Assembly (NCBI GenBank): GCA_012032555.1
Contig: JAAUSR010000031.1
Span: 1 to 52,321, forward strand
DNA from: Thioploca sp.
GTDB lineage: Bacteria; Pseudomonadota; Gammaproteobacteria; Beggiatoales; Beggiatoaceae
DNA length: 52,321 nucleotides
Reading direction: 5' to 3'
Shown piece by piece: positions 18,607-26,814 of this stretch. The position numbers were made by a program, and so were the translations under genes. The notes under the pieces were generated by a model. The model saw nothing but the letters and a program-made list of their open reading frames with translations. It ran no database searches and had not been told where the DNA came from. The first letter of the stretch is position 1; each line of letters starts with the position of its first letter.

Positions 18607-19140
18607 ATGGACGACAAGCTACTTAAAAAATACCTTAAATACGCCAACACCGAAGAAGCCTTTGCAGTTCTCTTTGTAAAGAAGCATCTCGTTCAAGCAA
18701 AAGGGCATTGGGTAGATATTGTCGATTGCCGACGCTATGAGATGTCCTCGGATAAGTTACATTTCAGATTCGTCGTAGGTGGCCTGTATAAGAGAAAAAT
18801 ACAACCGCAGTATCCCTCAAAATCCGCATACACAATTGATGGAAAATTTGATGAATGCGGGTATTACTTGATGATACGAGCTATAACGTGGGAAACCGCA
18901 CATAAGGACATTGAACAGCAGAAGTCAAAGAACGTGGCGTCACGGAAATTCAAGATAACAGGTATAAGCTACGATAAAAACCGAAGCAACAAAGACTTTT
19001 TCAGAGAGGACACACCACCGGAAATAAAGGCTCTTGCAAATAATCTTTACGACCGCACAAACCCTCTATGGGACAAGGCCTTGCAATACGCCAATAAGCC
19101 AGAGTTTGTTTATGAAATTAAAAAAGTTTACATCAACTAG
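18607..19140 (+). CDS. Integron gene-cassette protein of unknown function
   Basis: A 177-residue soluble protein with no signal peptide, starting MDDKLLKKYLKYANTEEAF. The middle is beta-rich with repeated aromatic and charged residues (LHFRFVVGGLYKRKI, then GYYLMIRAITWETA). A lysine-rich segment follows (SRKFKITGISYDKNRS). I do not recognise the family. It lies between an attI-like site and a complete attC site whose core begins seven bases after its stop codon. It is therefore best described as a cassette-borne gene. Cassette proteins are often accessory traits such as defence or toxin-antitoxin functions, but nothing visible decides this. Confidence 0.75.
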   Translation: MDDKLLKKYLKYANTEEAFAVLFVKKHLVQAKGHWVDIVDCRRYEMSSDKLHFRFVVGGLYKRKIQPQYPSKSAYTIDGKFDECGYYLMIRAITWETAHKDIEQQKSKNVASRKFKITGISYDKNRSNKDFFREDTPPEIKALANNLYDRTNPLWDKALQYANKPEFVYEIKKVYIN

Positions 19141-19146
19141 CATGGT

Positions 19147-19215
19147 GCCTAACAATGCGCTCAAGCCGACCCGCTTCCGCTACGCTCCAGCGGTTGGCTT
19201 AGCTCTACGTTAGAC
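19147..19215 (+). other. Integron attC site of the unknown cassette
   Basis: A complete 69-base attC: core GCCTAAC (19147-19153), core GTTAGAC (19209-19215), and between them complementary arms AAGCCGACCCGCT and AGCGGTTGGCTT with an unpaired extra base. It lies directly behind the 177-residue cassette gene. Confidence 0.88.
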
Positions 19216-19379
19216 TTTCCCAGTTTTTTTAGTCAGGGAAATGCCCAGATTTTTGGATAGTTTAAGGTTTTCGGTGCTAGATGTGAGTGGTAGTCCATGC
19301 ACCACAAACAATGTTGAATATGGCCATGACATTCAAGGTGAAACGAACCAGCACGAGTAGGTTAGAGCTTGCGTAGGGT
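19216..19379. other. Non-coding stretch between attC and the MITE
   Basis: I see no intact gene. On the minus strand about 19240-19350 holds short open stretches that look like the end of a decayed transposase, too weak to name. The stretch ends with TTGCGTAGGGT (19369-19379), which is repeated on the far side of the MITE. Confidence 0.3.
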
Positions 19380-19491
19380 CACTGCCATTAAGTTAAGCAA
19401 TTTTTCTGTTAACAAGGGGTTGCAACCCCTTGTTACTCAAGTACAATTATTTCCAAACTTGGCTTAATTAAGCCTTAACTTAATGGCAGTG
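19380..19491. mobile_element. 112-bp MITE with 18-bp terminal inverted repeats and 11-bp target duplication
   Basis: The ends are CACTGCCATTAAGTTAAG and its exact complement CTTAACTTAATGGCAGTG. The element is flanked by direct repeats TTGCGTAGGGT (19369-19379 and 19492-19502), a clear target-site duplication. Inside is a perfect 24-base palindrome (half AACAAGGGGTTG). It has no coding capacity. A second element with the same ends lies at 27348-27456. The mobilising transposase is not in the window; an 11-base duplication would suit an IS4-like enzyme. Confidence 0.9.
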
Positions 19492-19616
19492 TTGCGTAGG
19501 GTGCGTAAGCGGTAGCCGTCATGCACTTTTACAACTTATGCACTTTACATAGGCTGATAAAACTGGTAAACAGACTTTGCTATAATTTTACTAGGTCAAT
19601 CTGGAGCATCAAGCGG

Positions 19617-19841
19617 ATGAATTTCAATACGATTCAAACAATTTTAGATGAAAATGGTTAGATTACCTGAGTGATTGTACCCATTGAGTTGTGGCGAGAG
19701 ATGCGTTCTGAAGTAGAAACCACTTACTTGCTTAAAAGTGAAGTCATGAGACAACGATTAATAGAAGCTAAAAATCGTCGTGGAGGAGTTGATTTTGAGG
19801 TAGCTTGTGAGCAGCTTGGAATTCGATCCGATAGCCTTTGA
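19617..19841 (+). pseudogene. Decayed Phd/YefM-type antitoxin
   Basis: One frame from ATG 19617 reads MNFNTIQTILDENG, stop (TAG 19659), two residues, stop (TGA 19668), then VIVPIELWREMRSEVETTYL and LKSEVMRQRLIEAKNRRGG to a stop at 19839. The second half resembles the C-terminal toxin-neutralising part of YefM-like antitoxins. The next frame overlaps it and encodes a YoeB-like toxin, as in intact yefM-yoeB operons. A shorter product from GTG 19671 is possible but would lack the DNA-binding domain. Confidence 0.65.
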
Positions 19842-20079
19842 GGATTTCGTTTGGTGGATTGAGCCGGATCGGAAAAAAGCGATGAAAATTATCAAACTAA
19901 TACGTGAAATCCAACGTAATCCTTACTCTGGAACGGGTGATCCGGAACAACTCAAACCCGAATGAGTTGGTTGTTGGTCAAGACGTATCGATCCAGAACA
20001 CCGGTTAGTTTATCAGGTGCTAGAAAACGAAGGTAAAATTAGAATTTTAGCTTGTCGATATCATTATTCTAAACATTAA
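19816..20079 (+). pseudogene. YoeB-like toxin with one internal stop codon
   Basis: The frame from TTG 19816 encodes EFDPIAFEDFVWWIEPDRKK, then IREIQRNPYSGTGDPEQLKPE, a TGA (19963-19965), and continues in the same frame with [18 protein letters not shown] and ACRYHYSKH. This aligns along its length with YoeB mRNA interferase. The stop falls on the leucine of the usual L-S-G-x-W-S-R-R block, so one base change (TTA to TGA) explains it. The catalytic C-terminal EHRLVY and RYHY motifs lie after the stop. Without readthrough no active toxin forms. Confidence 0.85.
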
Positions 20080-20162
20080 GTTGTTATTCAGCACGTAGGG
20101 TGCACACCTTACTTGGCTCTTACCGCAATTTACATGACGAATTCAGTAAGAAAACCAGTAAG

Positions 20163-20546
20163 CTACCAAATGATTTGAATAGGATAAAGCTTGAATTTTT
20201 CATCTCCACTAAGTAACGTCATGTTCTCGTTCATGGCCTGAGCGACTAATAACCGGTCAAAAGGATCTTTATGATAAAAAGGCAACTGACTGACTAATAA
20301 GGTATGTTCAATGGTAATGGGTAGAATTGCTATCCCATTTTCCCAGATTAAGGATATCAAGTCTGGTAAAGGTTTTCGTAATTCGAGTTTGTTAAGACTG
20401 ATTTTAATGGCCATCTCCCAAAATGTTGCCATACTGACGAAATTCGTATGACTAGCCTCCTCAATATAGCTTTTTGCGGTGAGACCTAAGTGGCTATCTC
20501 CCTCTAAGAACCAAATGAGGGTATGGGTATCCAGGAGCAAATTCAT
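20163..20546 (-). CDS. PIN-domain toxin (VapC-like)
   Basis: A 127-residue PIN-domain ribonuclease of the VapC type, which cuts tRNA or rRNA to stop growth. The four acidic positions are visible: Asp6 (LLDTHTLIW), Glu44 (FWEMAIK), Asp94/Asp97 (DPFDRLL) and Asp115 (SGDEKF). It overlaps the upstream antitoxin gene by four bases (ATGA), so translation is coupled. Both reading frames look intact. Confidence 0.92.
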   Translation of the reverse strand: MNLLLDTHTLIWFLEGDSHLGLTAKSYIEEASHTNFVSMATFWEMAIKISLNKLELRKPLPDLISLIWENGIAILPITIEHTLLVSQLPFYHKDPFDRLLVAQAMNENMTLLSGDEKFKLYPIQIIW

Positions 20547-20758
20547 GGCATATAATTTTTAAAATCCTCTAAAGGCTCATCAAAATCTTCGGCCAGTTTA
20601 AAGGTCCCTTTGGCGCAACCAAATTGAGGCGGTTTTTTTATGAGCTTCTTATCAGCATGTTGTTTAGTGAGTAAGTAATCTAAAAAAAACAATAATTCCT
20701 GCTTGAGATAGGTGGAGTGGAGTTGTTGAATTTTAGATATAATAAGTTGATCGTTCAT
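20543..20758 (-). CDS. DUF2281-like antitoxin paired with the PIN toxin
   Basis: A 71-residue protein in the antitoxin position. The N-terminal part (IISKIQQLHSTYLKQELLFF-type helix, then LDYLLTKQ) and the C-terminal FGCAKGTFKLAEDFDEPLED stretch are typical of small DUF2281 partners of PIN toxins. The C-terminus is expected to wrap around and block the toxin's active site. It probably represses its own operon. It is first in the operon and overlaps vapC by four bases. Confidence 0.85.
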   Translation of the reverse strand: MNDQLIISKIQQLHSTYLKQELLFFLDYLLTKQHADKKLIKKPPQFGCAKGTFKLAEDFDEPLEDFKNYMP

Positions 20759-21175
20759 CGTTTTGCTATCGGATATTATTTGGGGTGTCCCAATCTCTAA
20801 AAGATAATTTCCCTGAAATTCTCTTTTTCACTCTATTTAATATTTTATAATTATAGCTCATTTAGCCAGTGTAGGGTAAGAAAATGCCGTCCAAGGTGTT
20901 TAATGTGGTCACGTGTACTCACACGGTATTTTACCCACCATCAGCAGTGTGGGGTATAAAAAGAGTAGGCAACGCTTCGCTTTTATCGATTCTACCCCAT
21001 TCGTAAGGTGAATAAAATACGTCCGGTTGCGCTATCATTCACTGAATGGATGAGATTTTATAATGGCAGCAAGAGTAGGCTGTGTTGAGGAACGAAACCC
21101 AGCTTTATTACTTTACAATAAATTACATTTTTTTACTTTCTCGCAGTAGGTTCACTTTGTTGGAGATAATCCATT
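20759..21175. other. Intergenic stretch with two dispersed repeats
   Basis: About 417 bases without a gene. 20877-21000 is a diverged copy of the REP-like element seen at 34262-34391: both share ATGCCGTCCAAG, a CACGGTATTTTACCCACC-like arm and AACGCTTCGCTTTT. About 21068-21105 carries the GTAGGCTG..GAACGAAACCCAGC repeat also found at 22898-22952. Confidence 0.65.
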
Positions 21176-21652
21176 ATGAATTGGCAAGAAGTTTGTGAAC
21201 ATCCAGATCTGCAAAATTTGCCCTTTAAAATCGAACTCAATGAATATGGAAATATCACCATGTCCCCGGTTAAGGTTTATCATTCCGCTTTTCAGGGTGA
21301 AATCGAATATCTGTTGCGTTTAATCATGAAAACCGGCAAAACTTTACCTGAATGTGCTATTAAAACCCACAAAGGAACTAAGGTAGCTGATGTAGCCTGG
21401 ATTTCTCTGGAAAAATTCGCTCAGGTTAAACAGGAAGTAGAATGTTCGATAGCACCAGAAATTTGTGTAGAAATATTATCTTCTAGCAATTCTCCTCGGG
21501 AGATGGCAGAAAAGCAACAATTATATTTTGAACAAGGTGCGATAGAAGTTTGGATTTGCAATGAAGAAGGAGACATCCAGTTTTACGATAAAACCGGGCA
21601 CCGAGAGCAATCGGGTGTTGCTATTGGCTTTCCGTCAAAAATTAATTTATAG
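21176..21652 (+). CDS. Uma2-family (DUF820) putative endonuclease
   Basis: A 158-residue protein of the Uma2 family, which has a PD-(D/E)xK nuclease fold and is abundant in cyanobacteria and large sulfur bacteria. Typical blocks are GNITMSPVKVYHS near the start, KVADVAWISLEKF (active-site Asp), PEICVEILSSSNS (Glu) and KQQLYFEQGAIEVWICN (conserved Lys and Gly). The start ATG 21176 follows a purine-rich GGAG. Biological role is not established; the family has been linked to mobile DNA. Confidence 0.85.
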   Translation: MNWQEVCEHPDLQNLPFKIELNEYGNITMSPVKVYHSAFQGEIEYLLRLIMKTGKTLPECAIKTHKGTKVADVAWISLEKFAQVKQEVECSIAPEICVEILSSSNSPREMAEKQQLYFEQGAIEVWICNEEGDIQFYDKTGHREQSGVAIGFPSKINL

Positions 21653-21778
21653 GTAAAGTGGGGATTATGGCTAACCTCTCATTATCCTATTTTGAGCATG
21701 TCATCAATTAAGAAGTTGACAGTCGATTGGGTTAGTCGGGCTACGCTTCGCTAACCCGACCTACTTGGTGTAGTAAGA
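21653..21778. repeat. Intergenic palindrome built from GGGTTAGTCGGGCTA
   Basis: At about 21728-21768 GGGTTAGTCGGGCTACGC is followed by GCTAACCCGACCTAC, giving a strong hairpin between the convergent uma2-like and radical SAM genes. It could serve as a bidirectional terminator, though a T run is lacking, or be a REP-like unit. Confidence 0.55.
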
Positions 21779-22819
21779 TCATTTTTTCATATAGTTTATT
21801 ATTTTGTGCACCTTACCCATCAACAAGTTATCGCGAATTTTTCCTCTGAAAAAATTAAAAGTACTTAAATGCTGTGGTTGTGTAGTCGGGTGAGAAAAAT
21901 CGTTTACTCTCTTTAACATTTTTTGTAATTCATTTGCTCTGGATAAATCCAGTTCTAAAAAAGATAACATATCTTTAAAAAAATTATACGGCTCTTTTAT
22001 GTCATTTAAATTGATGAATACTTCCCTCTCTAAAAATTCCACTCTTCCGTTAGAACTAATTCTAATCGCCGTAGGAGGAACAATGTAAGTGTAGTTTTTT
22101 TCATGTAAAAAAGCATTCTCATTATGTAGCGGACCAACTGAATAAGTATAAGAAAATTGAGCAAGTTGCTTTTTCAGGATTTCTAATTCGTTAGCATTAA
22201 TATATTCTTCTGCTAGCCAGTCCGCATTGGTTTTAACTTTCCACACGGGTCTTATATTATGAAGAGAGGATAAATATTGAGTTGCACATTTTTCTACTAA
22301 TTCTGGTATTTCTTTTAAATTAGATTTAAAGACTAATGTTAAATATCTAATTTCAGGAGCATCTGGGTTCTTTGAAAAATGGCTAGTTAACCTTTCCAGA
22401 TTATCAATAAAAACTTTAAGTTTTGCTCCTTTACGCAATTTTTCAAATAATTCAGCGTTTAACGAATCTAAAGAAATATTGATGTGATGAAGCTTTATAC
22501 AACTGAGTCTTTCTAATGTTTCATCTGACAACTTCTTAGCAAGATTAGTGGTGAAAAAAACTTTTTTTCTATATTCCAACGGTATTTTTTCTAAAAAATT
22601 GATAAACTCAGTATGGATAGTCGGTTCAAATAAACAAGAGATAAAAAACAAACCATCGTGAGTCAGTGGTAGAAGTTGCATGGCTTTATTAAATAGTTCA
22701 TCTGTTATAAAGGTATTCCCTTTTATTTGAGAATAATCATTCAGACAAAATGGGCATCGAAGGTTACAGTTACTTGTTATATCCATGGCAATGAGGTCAT
22801 ACTTCTTATCAAGTGACAT
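21779..22819 (-). CDS. Radical SAM protein of unknown specificity
   Basis: A 346-residue radical S-adenosylmethionine enzyme. The cluster-binding motif is CNLRCPFC (Cys18, Cys22, Cys25, CX3CX2C) in the context DITSNCNLRC. Following segments such as FISCLFEPTIHTEF and HHINISLDSLNAELFEKLRK are typical of the partial TIM barrel. No cysteine-rich SPASM extension is visible at the C-terminus. GGAG lies well placed before ATG 22819. No peptide substrate or maturation partner is adjacent, so its target is open. Confidence 0.9.
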   Translation of the reverse strand: MSLDKKYDLIAMDITSNCNLRCPFCLNDYSQIKGNTFITDELFNKAMQLLPLTHDGLFFISCLFEPTIHTEFINFLEKIPLEYRKKVFFTTNLAKKLSDETLERLSCIKLHHINISLDSLNAELFEKLRKGAKLKVFIDNLERLTSHFSKNPDAPEIRYLTLVFKSNLKEIPELVEKCATQYLSSLHNIRPVWKVKTNADWLAEEYINANELEILKKQLAQFSYTYSVGPLHNENAFLHEKNYTYIVPPTAIRISSNGRVEFLEREVFINLNDIKEPYNFFKDMLSFLELDLSRANELQKMLKRVNDFSHPTTQPQHLSTFNFFRGKIRDNLLMGKVHKIINYMKK

Positions 22820-22897
22820 TTTTTCTCTCCTAATTGAAAATTATTTAAGTCTATAATAGACTCGTGAAGTATCAAGCAATTATTATTAAAGTAGGAA

Positions 22898-22952
22898 GCA
22901 CGAGTAGGCTGGGTTGAGGAACGAAACCCAGCTTTCTATAACTACTCGTGCT
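22898..22952. repeat. Nested palindromic repeat
   Basis: Outer arms AGCACGAGTAG and CTACTCGTGCT are perfectly complementary. Inside them CTGGGTT pairs with AACCCAG. A shorter relative lies at about 21068-21105. Such nested hairpins are typical of non-autonomous palindromic elements. Confidence 0.85.
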
Positions 22953-22993
22953 ATCCATTTAGATGTCATCGCACTGCTTGCCGAAGTACAGAA

Positions 22994-23260
22994 ATGAATG
23001 ATACCACCAAAGCTATTCAAGCATTATTTCATCAGTTATTAATGCAACGTTCCGGAGAAGAACGCTTGATCATGGGTTGTGAAATGTTCAGCACCTCACG
23101 GGCACTCATTCGGTCAAGTTTAGCCGGAAAAGGATTGAGTGAGAGTGAGATGGCGGTGCAAATTTTTTTACGAACTTATCAAAATGATTTTCCACCCGAA
23201 ATTTTAGAAAAAATGATGAAACGAGTGCGAATGTATTGGGAGAATCGCCAAGCCATGTAA
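22994..23260 (+). CDS. Small conserved hypothetical protein
   Basis: An 88-residue helical protein with the pattern ERLIMGCEMFSTSRALIRSS and IFLRTYQNDFPPEIL. I recognise the pattern from small conserved proteins (FRMGxEMFxxAR..., RxYxxDF) of cyanobacteria and other bacteria, often near toxin-antitoxin-like genes. No known catalytic motif. ATG 22994 fits the usual start. Function unknown. Confidence 0.7.
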   Translation: MNDTTKAIQALFHQLLMQRSGEERLIMGCEMFSTSRALIRSSLAGKGLSESEMAVQIFLRTYQNDFPPEILEKMMKRVRMYWENRQAM

Positions 23261-23317
23261 CTTATCTGGCTTTACCCGTCGAAGTCACCCAGATTGAAAA
23301 ATGAGAATCACACTAAT

Positions 23318-23335
23318 ATCAGTTATCAGTTAACC
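23318..23335. repeat. Short AGTTATCAGTTAAC-type repeat
   Basis: A single short unit (ATCAGTTATCAGTTAACC) of the repeat family present at 4641, 8709 and 42536. Confidence 0.5.
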
Positions 23336-23396
23336 ATGAAAATGGATTATTATTGCTGGATAATTAAATTTACCTTTTAAACTCGTTAGGTGCAAC

Positions 23397-24194
23397 ATGT
23401 CTGAACGTTATTTTACCGATAAACCTTTAATTATTGCGGGTAAAACCTATGGTTCACGTTTATTAGTAGGAACTGGAAAATACAAAGATTTAGAAGAAAC
23501 TCGCCTAGCAATAGAAGCGAGTGGTGCTCAAATCGTAACGGTGGCTATTCGTCGAACTAACATTGGTCAAGATCCAGATCAGCCCAATTTGCTTGATGTC
23601 ATTTCTCCGGATAAATATACCTTATTACCGAATACCGCCGGTTGTTATACGGTAGCAGACGCACTCCGAACTTGCCGCTTAGCGAGGGAACTGCTTAACG
23701 GGCACAATTTGGTAAAACTTGAGGTACTGGGTGATGAGAAAACGTTATTGCCAGACGTGATCGCGACTTTAGAAGCCGCTGAAATTTTAATTAAAGAGGA
23801 ATTTCAAGTGATGGTTTATACCAATGATGATCCCATTATGGCTAAACATTTTGAAGAACTTGGGTGTGTGGCGGTGATGCCATTGGCAGCACCTATTGGT
23901 TCAGGATTAGGAATTCGTAATCCACTCAATATATTAACTATTGTTGAAAATGCCCATGTACCGATATTAGTGGATGCTGGAGTGGGTACGGCTTCCGACG
24001 CGGCAATTGCGATGGAATTAGGTTGTGATGGTATCTTAATGAATACAGCCATTGCGAATGCCAAACATCCCATTCTGATGGCTTCTGCCATGAAGAAAGC
24101 GATTGAAGCTGGACGAGAAGCTTTTCTAGCGGGACGAATGCCGGCTAAACGTTATGCTAGTGCTTCTTCACCATTGGAAGGGCGGTTTTTTTAA
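23397..24194 (+). CDS. thiG: Thiazole synthase ThiG
   Basis: Forms the thiazole phosphate ring of thiamine from 1-deoxy-D-xylulose-5-phosphate, dehydroglycine and ThiS thiocarboxylate. The 265-residue TIM barrel shows [16 protein letters not shown], the [10 protein letters not shown] block, the Schiff-base lysine at about 107 in VKLEVLGD, and the phosphate-binding GIRNPLNI and [18 protein letters not shown]. The start follows AGGTG. thiS, usually just upstream, is not found between 23261 and 23396, so its partner must be encoded elsewhere. It is 21 bases upstream of nadE and may be co-transcribed. Confidence 0.97.
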   Translation: MSERYFTDKPLIIAGKTYGSRLLVGTGKYKDLEETRLAIEASGAQIVTVAIRRTNIGQDPDQPNLLDVISPDKYTLLPNTAGCYTVADALRTCRLARELLNGHNLVKLEVLGDEKTLLPDVIATLEAAEILIKEEFQVMVYTNDDPIMAKHFEELGCVAVMPLAAPIGSGLGIRNPLNILTIVENAHVPILVDAGVGTASDAAIAMELGCDGILMNTAIANAKHPILMASAMKKAIEAGREAFLAGRMPAKRYASASSPLEGRFF

Positions 24195-24215
24195 CTTCGG
24201 TAATAAAAGAATTCC

Positions 24216-26207
24216 ATGAAATACATTAAAGTGGGTGCGGCCACACTTAACCAAACGCCTTTGGATTGGGTGGGTAATAAAAACCATATCCTCGCCGCTA
24301 TTGCCGCTGCCCAAACGCAACAGGTGAGTATTCTGTGTTTACCGGAATTATGCCTGAGTGGCTATGGCTGTGAAGATGCTTTTCTCGCTCCGGGTACGTT
24401 GACACAATCTTGGCGCCTCTTGCAAACTATTGTACCGCAGACTCAAAATATCATTGTAGCCGCTGGTTTACCCTTACTTTACCAGAATCGAGTTTATAAT
24501 ACGGTGTGCTTATTAGTCAATGGTCAAATTGGGGGATTTGTTGCCAAGAAGTTTCTGCCGGGGGATGGCATTCACTATGAACCGCGTTGGTTTCACCGTT
24601 GGCCCCACGGTGCCCAAACTGAAATTGAAATCGATGAGCAACGCTATCCACTCGGTGATATTTATTTTAATTGCGGTGGTGTGCGGATTGGCTTTGAAAT
24701 TTGTGAAGAAGCTTGGGTAGCTAATCGTCCTGGGATTAAGCTCGCCGAACAAGGCGTCGATATCATCCTGAATCCGAGTGCTAGCCATTTTGCTTTTGGT
24801 AAACGTAAAGTTCGTGAACGCTTTGTATTGGAAGGTTCGCGTGCTTTTAGTGTTAGTTATGTTTATACCAACTTGCTTGGTAATGAGGCTGGACGGGCGA
24901 TTTACGATGGCGATGCTTTGTGTGCCAGTGGTGGACAATTGCTAGCGGCAAGTAAGCGGTTTAGTTTTGCTGATTATCAACTGATCACCGCTTTGATCGA
25001 TGTGGATTTAACGCGCATGTCACAAGCACGGACTAGCGAATGGGTTCCTAAGTTAGCCAGCCGTATTTATCTACCTTTTACTTATCCGCAGATACCGCCT
25101 CATTACCAATTGGCTACACCATCTTCTTGGGAAGACAGTTCCACGCTTAAGGAAGAGGAATTTACCCGGGCAGTGAGTTTGGGTTTATTCGATTACTTAC
25201 GTAAAAGTCGCGCTCAAGGTTTTGTCGTTTCTCTCAGTGGTGGTGCGGATTCCTCGGCGATTGCTTGTTTAGTGCGCCTCATGGTGGAATTGGGTGTTGC
25301 TGAATTGGGTATTAGCGGATTTAATCAAAAACTGAGTTATGTGGCGCTACCAACCACAACGATTAATGCTATCATTAACTCACTGCTAACTTGTGTTTAT
25401 CAAGCCACGGAAAATTCTAGTACGATAACTCAAACAGCGGCGATTACGTTAGCTCACGCCTTAAGTGCCGATTATTTAGAATTCAATATTGACGACTTAG
25501 TCAAGAATTATATTAACTTGGTTTCTCAGGCAACCCACCAACAATTAAATTGGTCAGAACACGATATTGCGCTGCAAAACATTCAAGCACGGGCGCGGTC
25601 ACCGGGTGTTTGGTTAATTGCCAATTTGCGTCAGGCATTGCTGTTAGCAACCAGTAATCGCTCCGAAGCTGCTCAAGGTTATGCCACGATGGATGGTGAT
25701 ACTAGCGGTGGTTTAAGTCCACTGGCGGGGATTGATAAAGATTTTTTACGCCACTGGTTACGTTGGTTAGAAGTACAAGGTCCGACGCAATTACAACCGA
25801 TTACGGCATTGAAATTAGTCAATCAACAAGCACCGACGGCTGAATTACGACCACTGATTATGCAGCAAACCGATGAAGCTGATTTAATGCCTTATGATTT
25901 ACTTAATGTCATTGAAAAAGCTGCTATTCGGGACCGACAAACGCCTTATGAAATTTTTGGGTTATTGCGTGCCCAATTTAGCCACTATTCCGCTGAACAA
26001 TTATTGATCTGGATTGAACGCTTTTTCACTTTGTGGAGTCGTAATCAATGGAAACGGGAACGGTTTGCCCCGAGTTTTCATTTAGATGATGAGAGTTTGG
26101 ATCCGAAAACGTGGTGCCGATTTCCCATTTTATCGGGTGGATTTATTGAAGAATTGGCGGAAATGAGAGCACGAGTCGAACAATATCAAACGGGATCGTC
26201 ACTATGA
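24216..26207 (+). CDS. nadE: Glutamine-dependent NAD+ synthetase
   Basis: Last step of NAD+ synthesis: amidation of deamido-NAD+ with glutamine as nitrogen donor. The N-terminal nitrilase-type glutaminase domain (about residues 1-280) has the triad Glu44 (LPELCLSGY), Lys at about 111 (AKKFLPGDG) and Cys at about 163 (FEICEEAW). The C-terminal synthetase domain starts near 320 and carries the PP-loop SGGADSSA (about 341), plus SNRSEAAQGYATMDGDTSGG. Length (663) matches two-domain NadE. Four-base overlap (ATGA) with the next lipoprotein gene. Confidence 0.96.
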   Translation: MKYIKVGAATLNQTPLDWVGNKNHILAAIAAAQTQQVSILCLPELCLSGYGCEDAFLAPGTLTQSWRLLQTIVPQTQNIIVAAGLPLLYQNRVYNTVCLLVNGQIGGFVAKKFLPGDGIHYEPRWFHRWPHGAQTEIEIDEQRYPLGDIYFNCGGVRIGFEICEEAWVANRPGIKLAEQGVDIILNPSASHFAFGKRKVRERFVLEGSRAFSVSYVYTNLLGNEAGRAIYDGDALCASGGQLLAASKRFSFADYQLITALIDVDLTRMSQARTSEWVPKLASRIYLPFTYPQIPPHYQLATPSSWEDSSTLKEEEFTRAVSLGLFDYLRKSRAQGFVVSLSGGADSSAIACLVRLMVELGVAELGISGFNQKLSYVALPTTTINAIINSLLTCVYQATENSSTITQTAAITLAHALSADYLEFNIDDLVKNYINLVSQATHQQLNWSEHDIALQNIQARARSPGVWLIANLRQALLLATSNRSEAAQGYATMDGDTSGGLSPLAGIDKDFLRHWLRWLEVQGPTQLQPITALKLVNQQAPTAELRPLIMQQTDEADLMPYDLLNVIEKAAIRDRQTPYEIFGLLRAQFSHYSAEQLLIWIERFFTLWSRNQWKRERFAPSFHLDDESLDPKTWCRFPILSGGFIEELAEMRARVEQYQTGSSL

Positions 26208-26488
26208 TACCTAAACTTATCAAATGGTCTAACCAACTCATGTTATTACTGAGCTTATCAGCTTGTATTCAGTGGTCAAAATTTGACTTTTTGCCGCCGC
26301 CAGAACCGGTTACACCAGCAGCGATCCGACAACAATTTCGGGTCGGTGATACGATTAAAGTCTACACTTTGGATCAGACTATTTATGAATTTCCACTCGT
26401 GGGAGTCAATAATGCCGCTATTGTTGGTCAGCGGCAACAAATTCCTTTCAACGAAATCGACAGAGTAGAAAAAGTAGAAACAAAATGA
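26204..26488 (+). CDS. Small lipoprotein, tandem copy 1
   Basis: A 94-residue predicted lipoprotein: signal segment ending in LSLSAC, then a small beta domain FRVGDTIKVYTLDQTIYEF, VGVNNAAIVGQ and QIPFNEIDRVEKVET. The same pattern repeats in the next gene, so these are tandem paralogues. The fold looks like a short beta barrel (SH3-like), but no function is known. Overlaps nadE and the next gene by four bases each, so the whole set may be one operon. Confidence 0.8.
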   Translation: MIPKLIKWSNQLMLLLSLSACIQWSKFDFLPPPEPVTPAAIRQQFRVGDTIKVYTLDQTIYEFPLVGVNNAAIVGQRQQIPFNEIDRVEKVETK

Positions 26489-26814
26489 ATTGGTTAGCAA
26501 TGATTTATCGAATAGTGATTACTGCTATTTTCTCGTTAATTGGGCTGGTTTCTTTGAGTGCCTGCACCACAACGATGCAAGTGATTAAACCAACCCCAGC
26601 TGAAGTTTATCAACAGGTTAACATCGGCGATACCATCAAAGTTTACACTCAAAATCATACTATTATCACTTTTGACTTTGTCGAAGTTACGCCTCAAGCG
26701 ATTGTTGGTGCCCGAGAGCGGATTCCGTTTACTGAGATTATTAAAATTGAAAAACCTGAAACTCAATCATGGTGTGAAATCAGTTTTTTCCAAAAATTCT
26801 TATGCAAGACTTAA
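26485..26814 (+). CDS. Small lipoprotein, tandem copy 2
   Basis: A 109-residue predicted lipoprotein with lipobox LSAC, then VNIGDTIKVYTQNHTIITF, VTPQAIVGARERIPFTEI and KIEKPET. It is clearly duplicated from the upstream gene. It adds a short Cys-containing tail (WCEISFFQKFLCK) absent from copy 1. Function unknown. Confidence 0.8.
   Translation: MNWLAMIYRIVITAIFSLIGLVSLSACTTTMQVIKPTPAEVYQQVNIGDTIKVYTQNHTIITFDFVEVTPQAIVGARERIPFTEIIKIEKPETQSWCEISFFQKFLCKT

Noticed and set aside
19659-19965. UGA/UAG readthrough or codon reassignment explaining internal stops in the yefM-yoeB pair
   Set aside because: All intact genes in the window end normally, and both TAG and TGA occur in one decayed gene; simple decay is enough.
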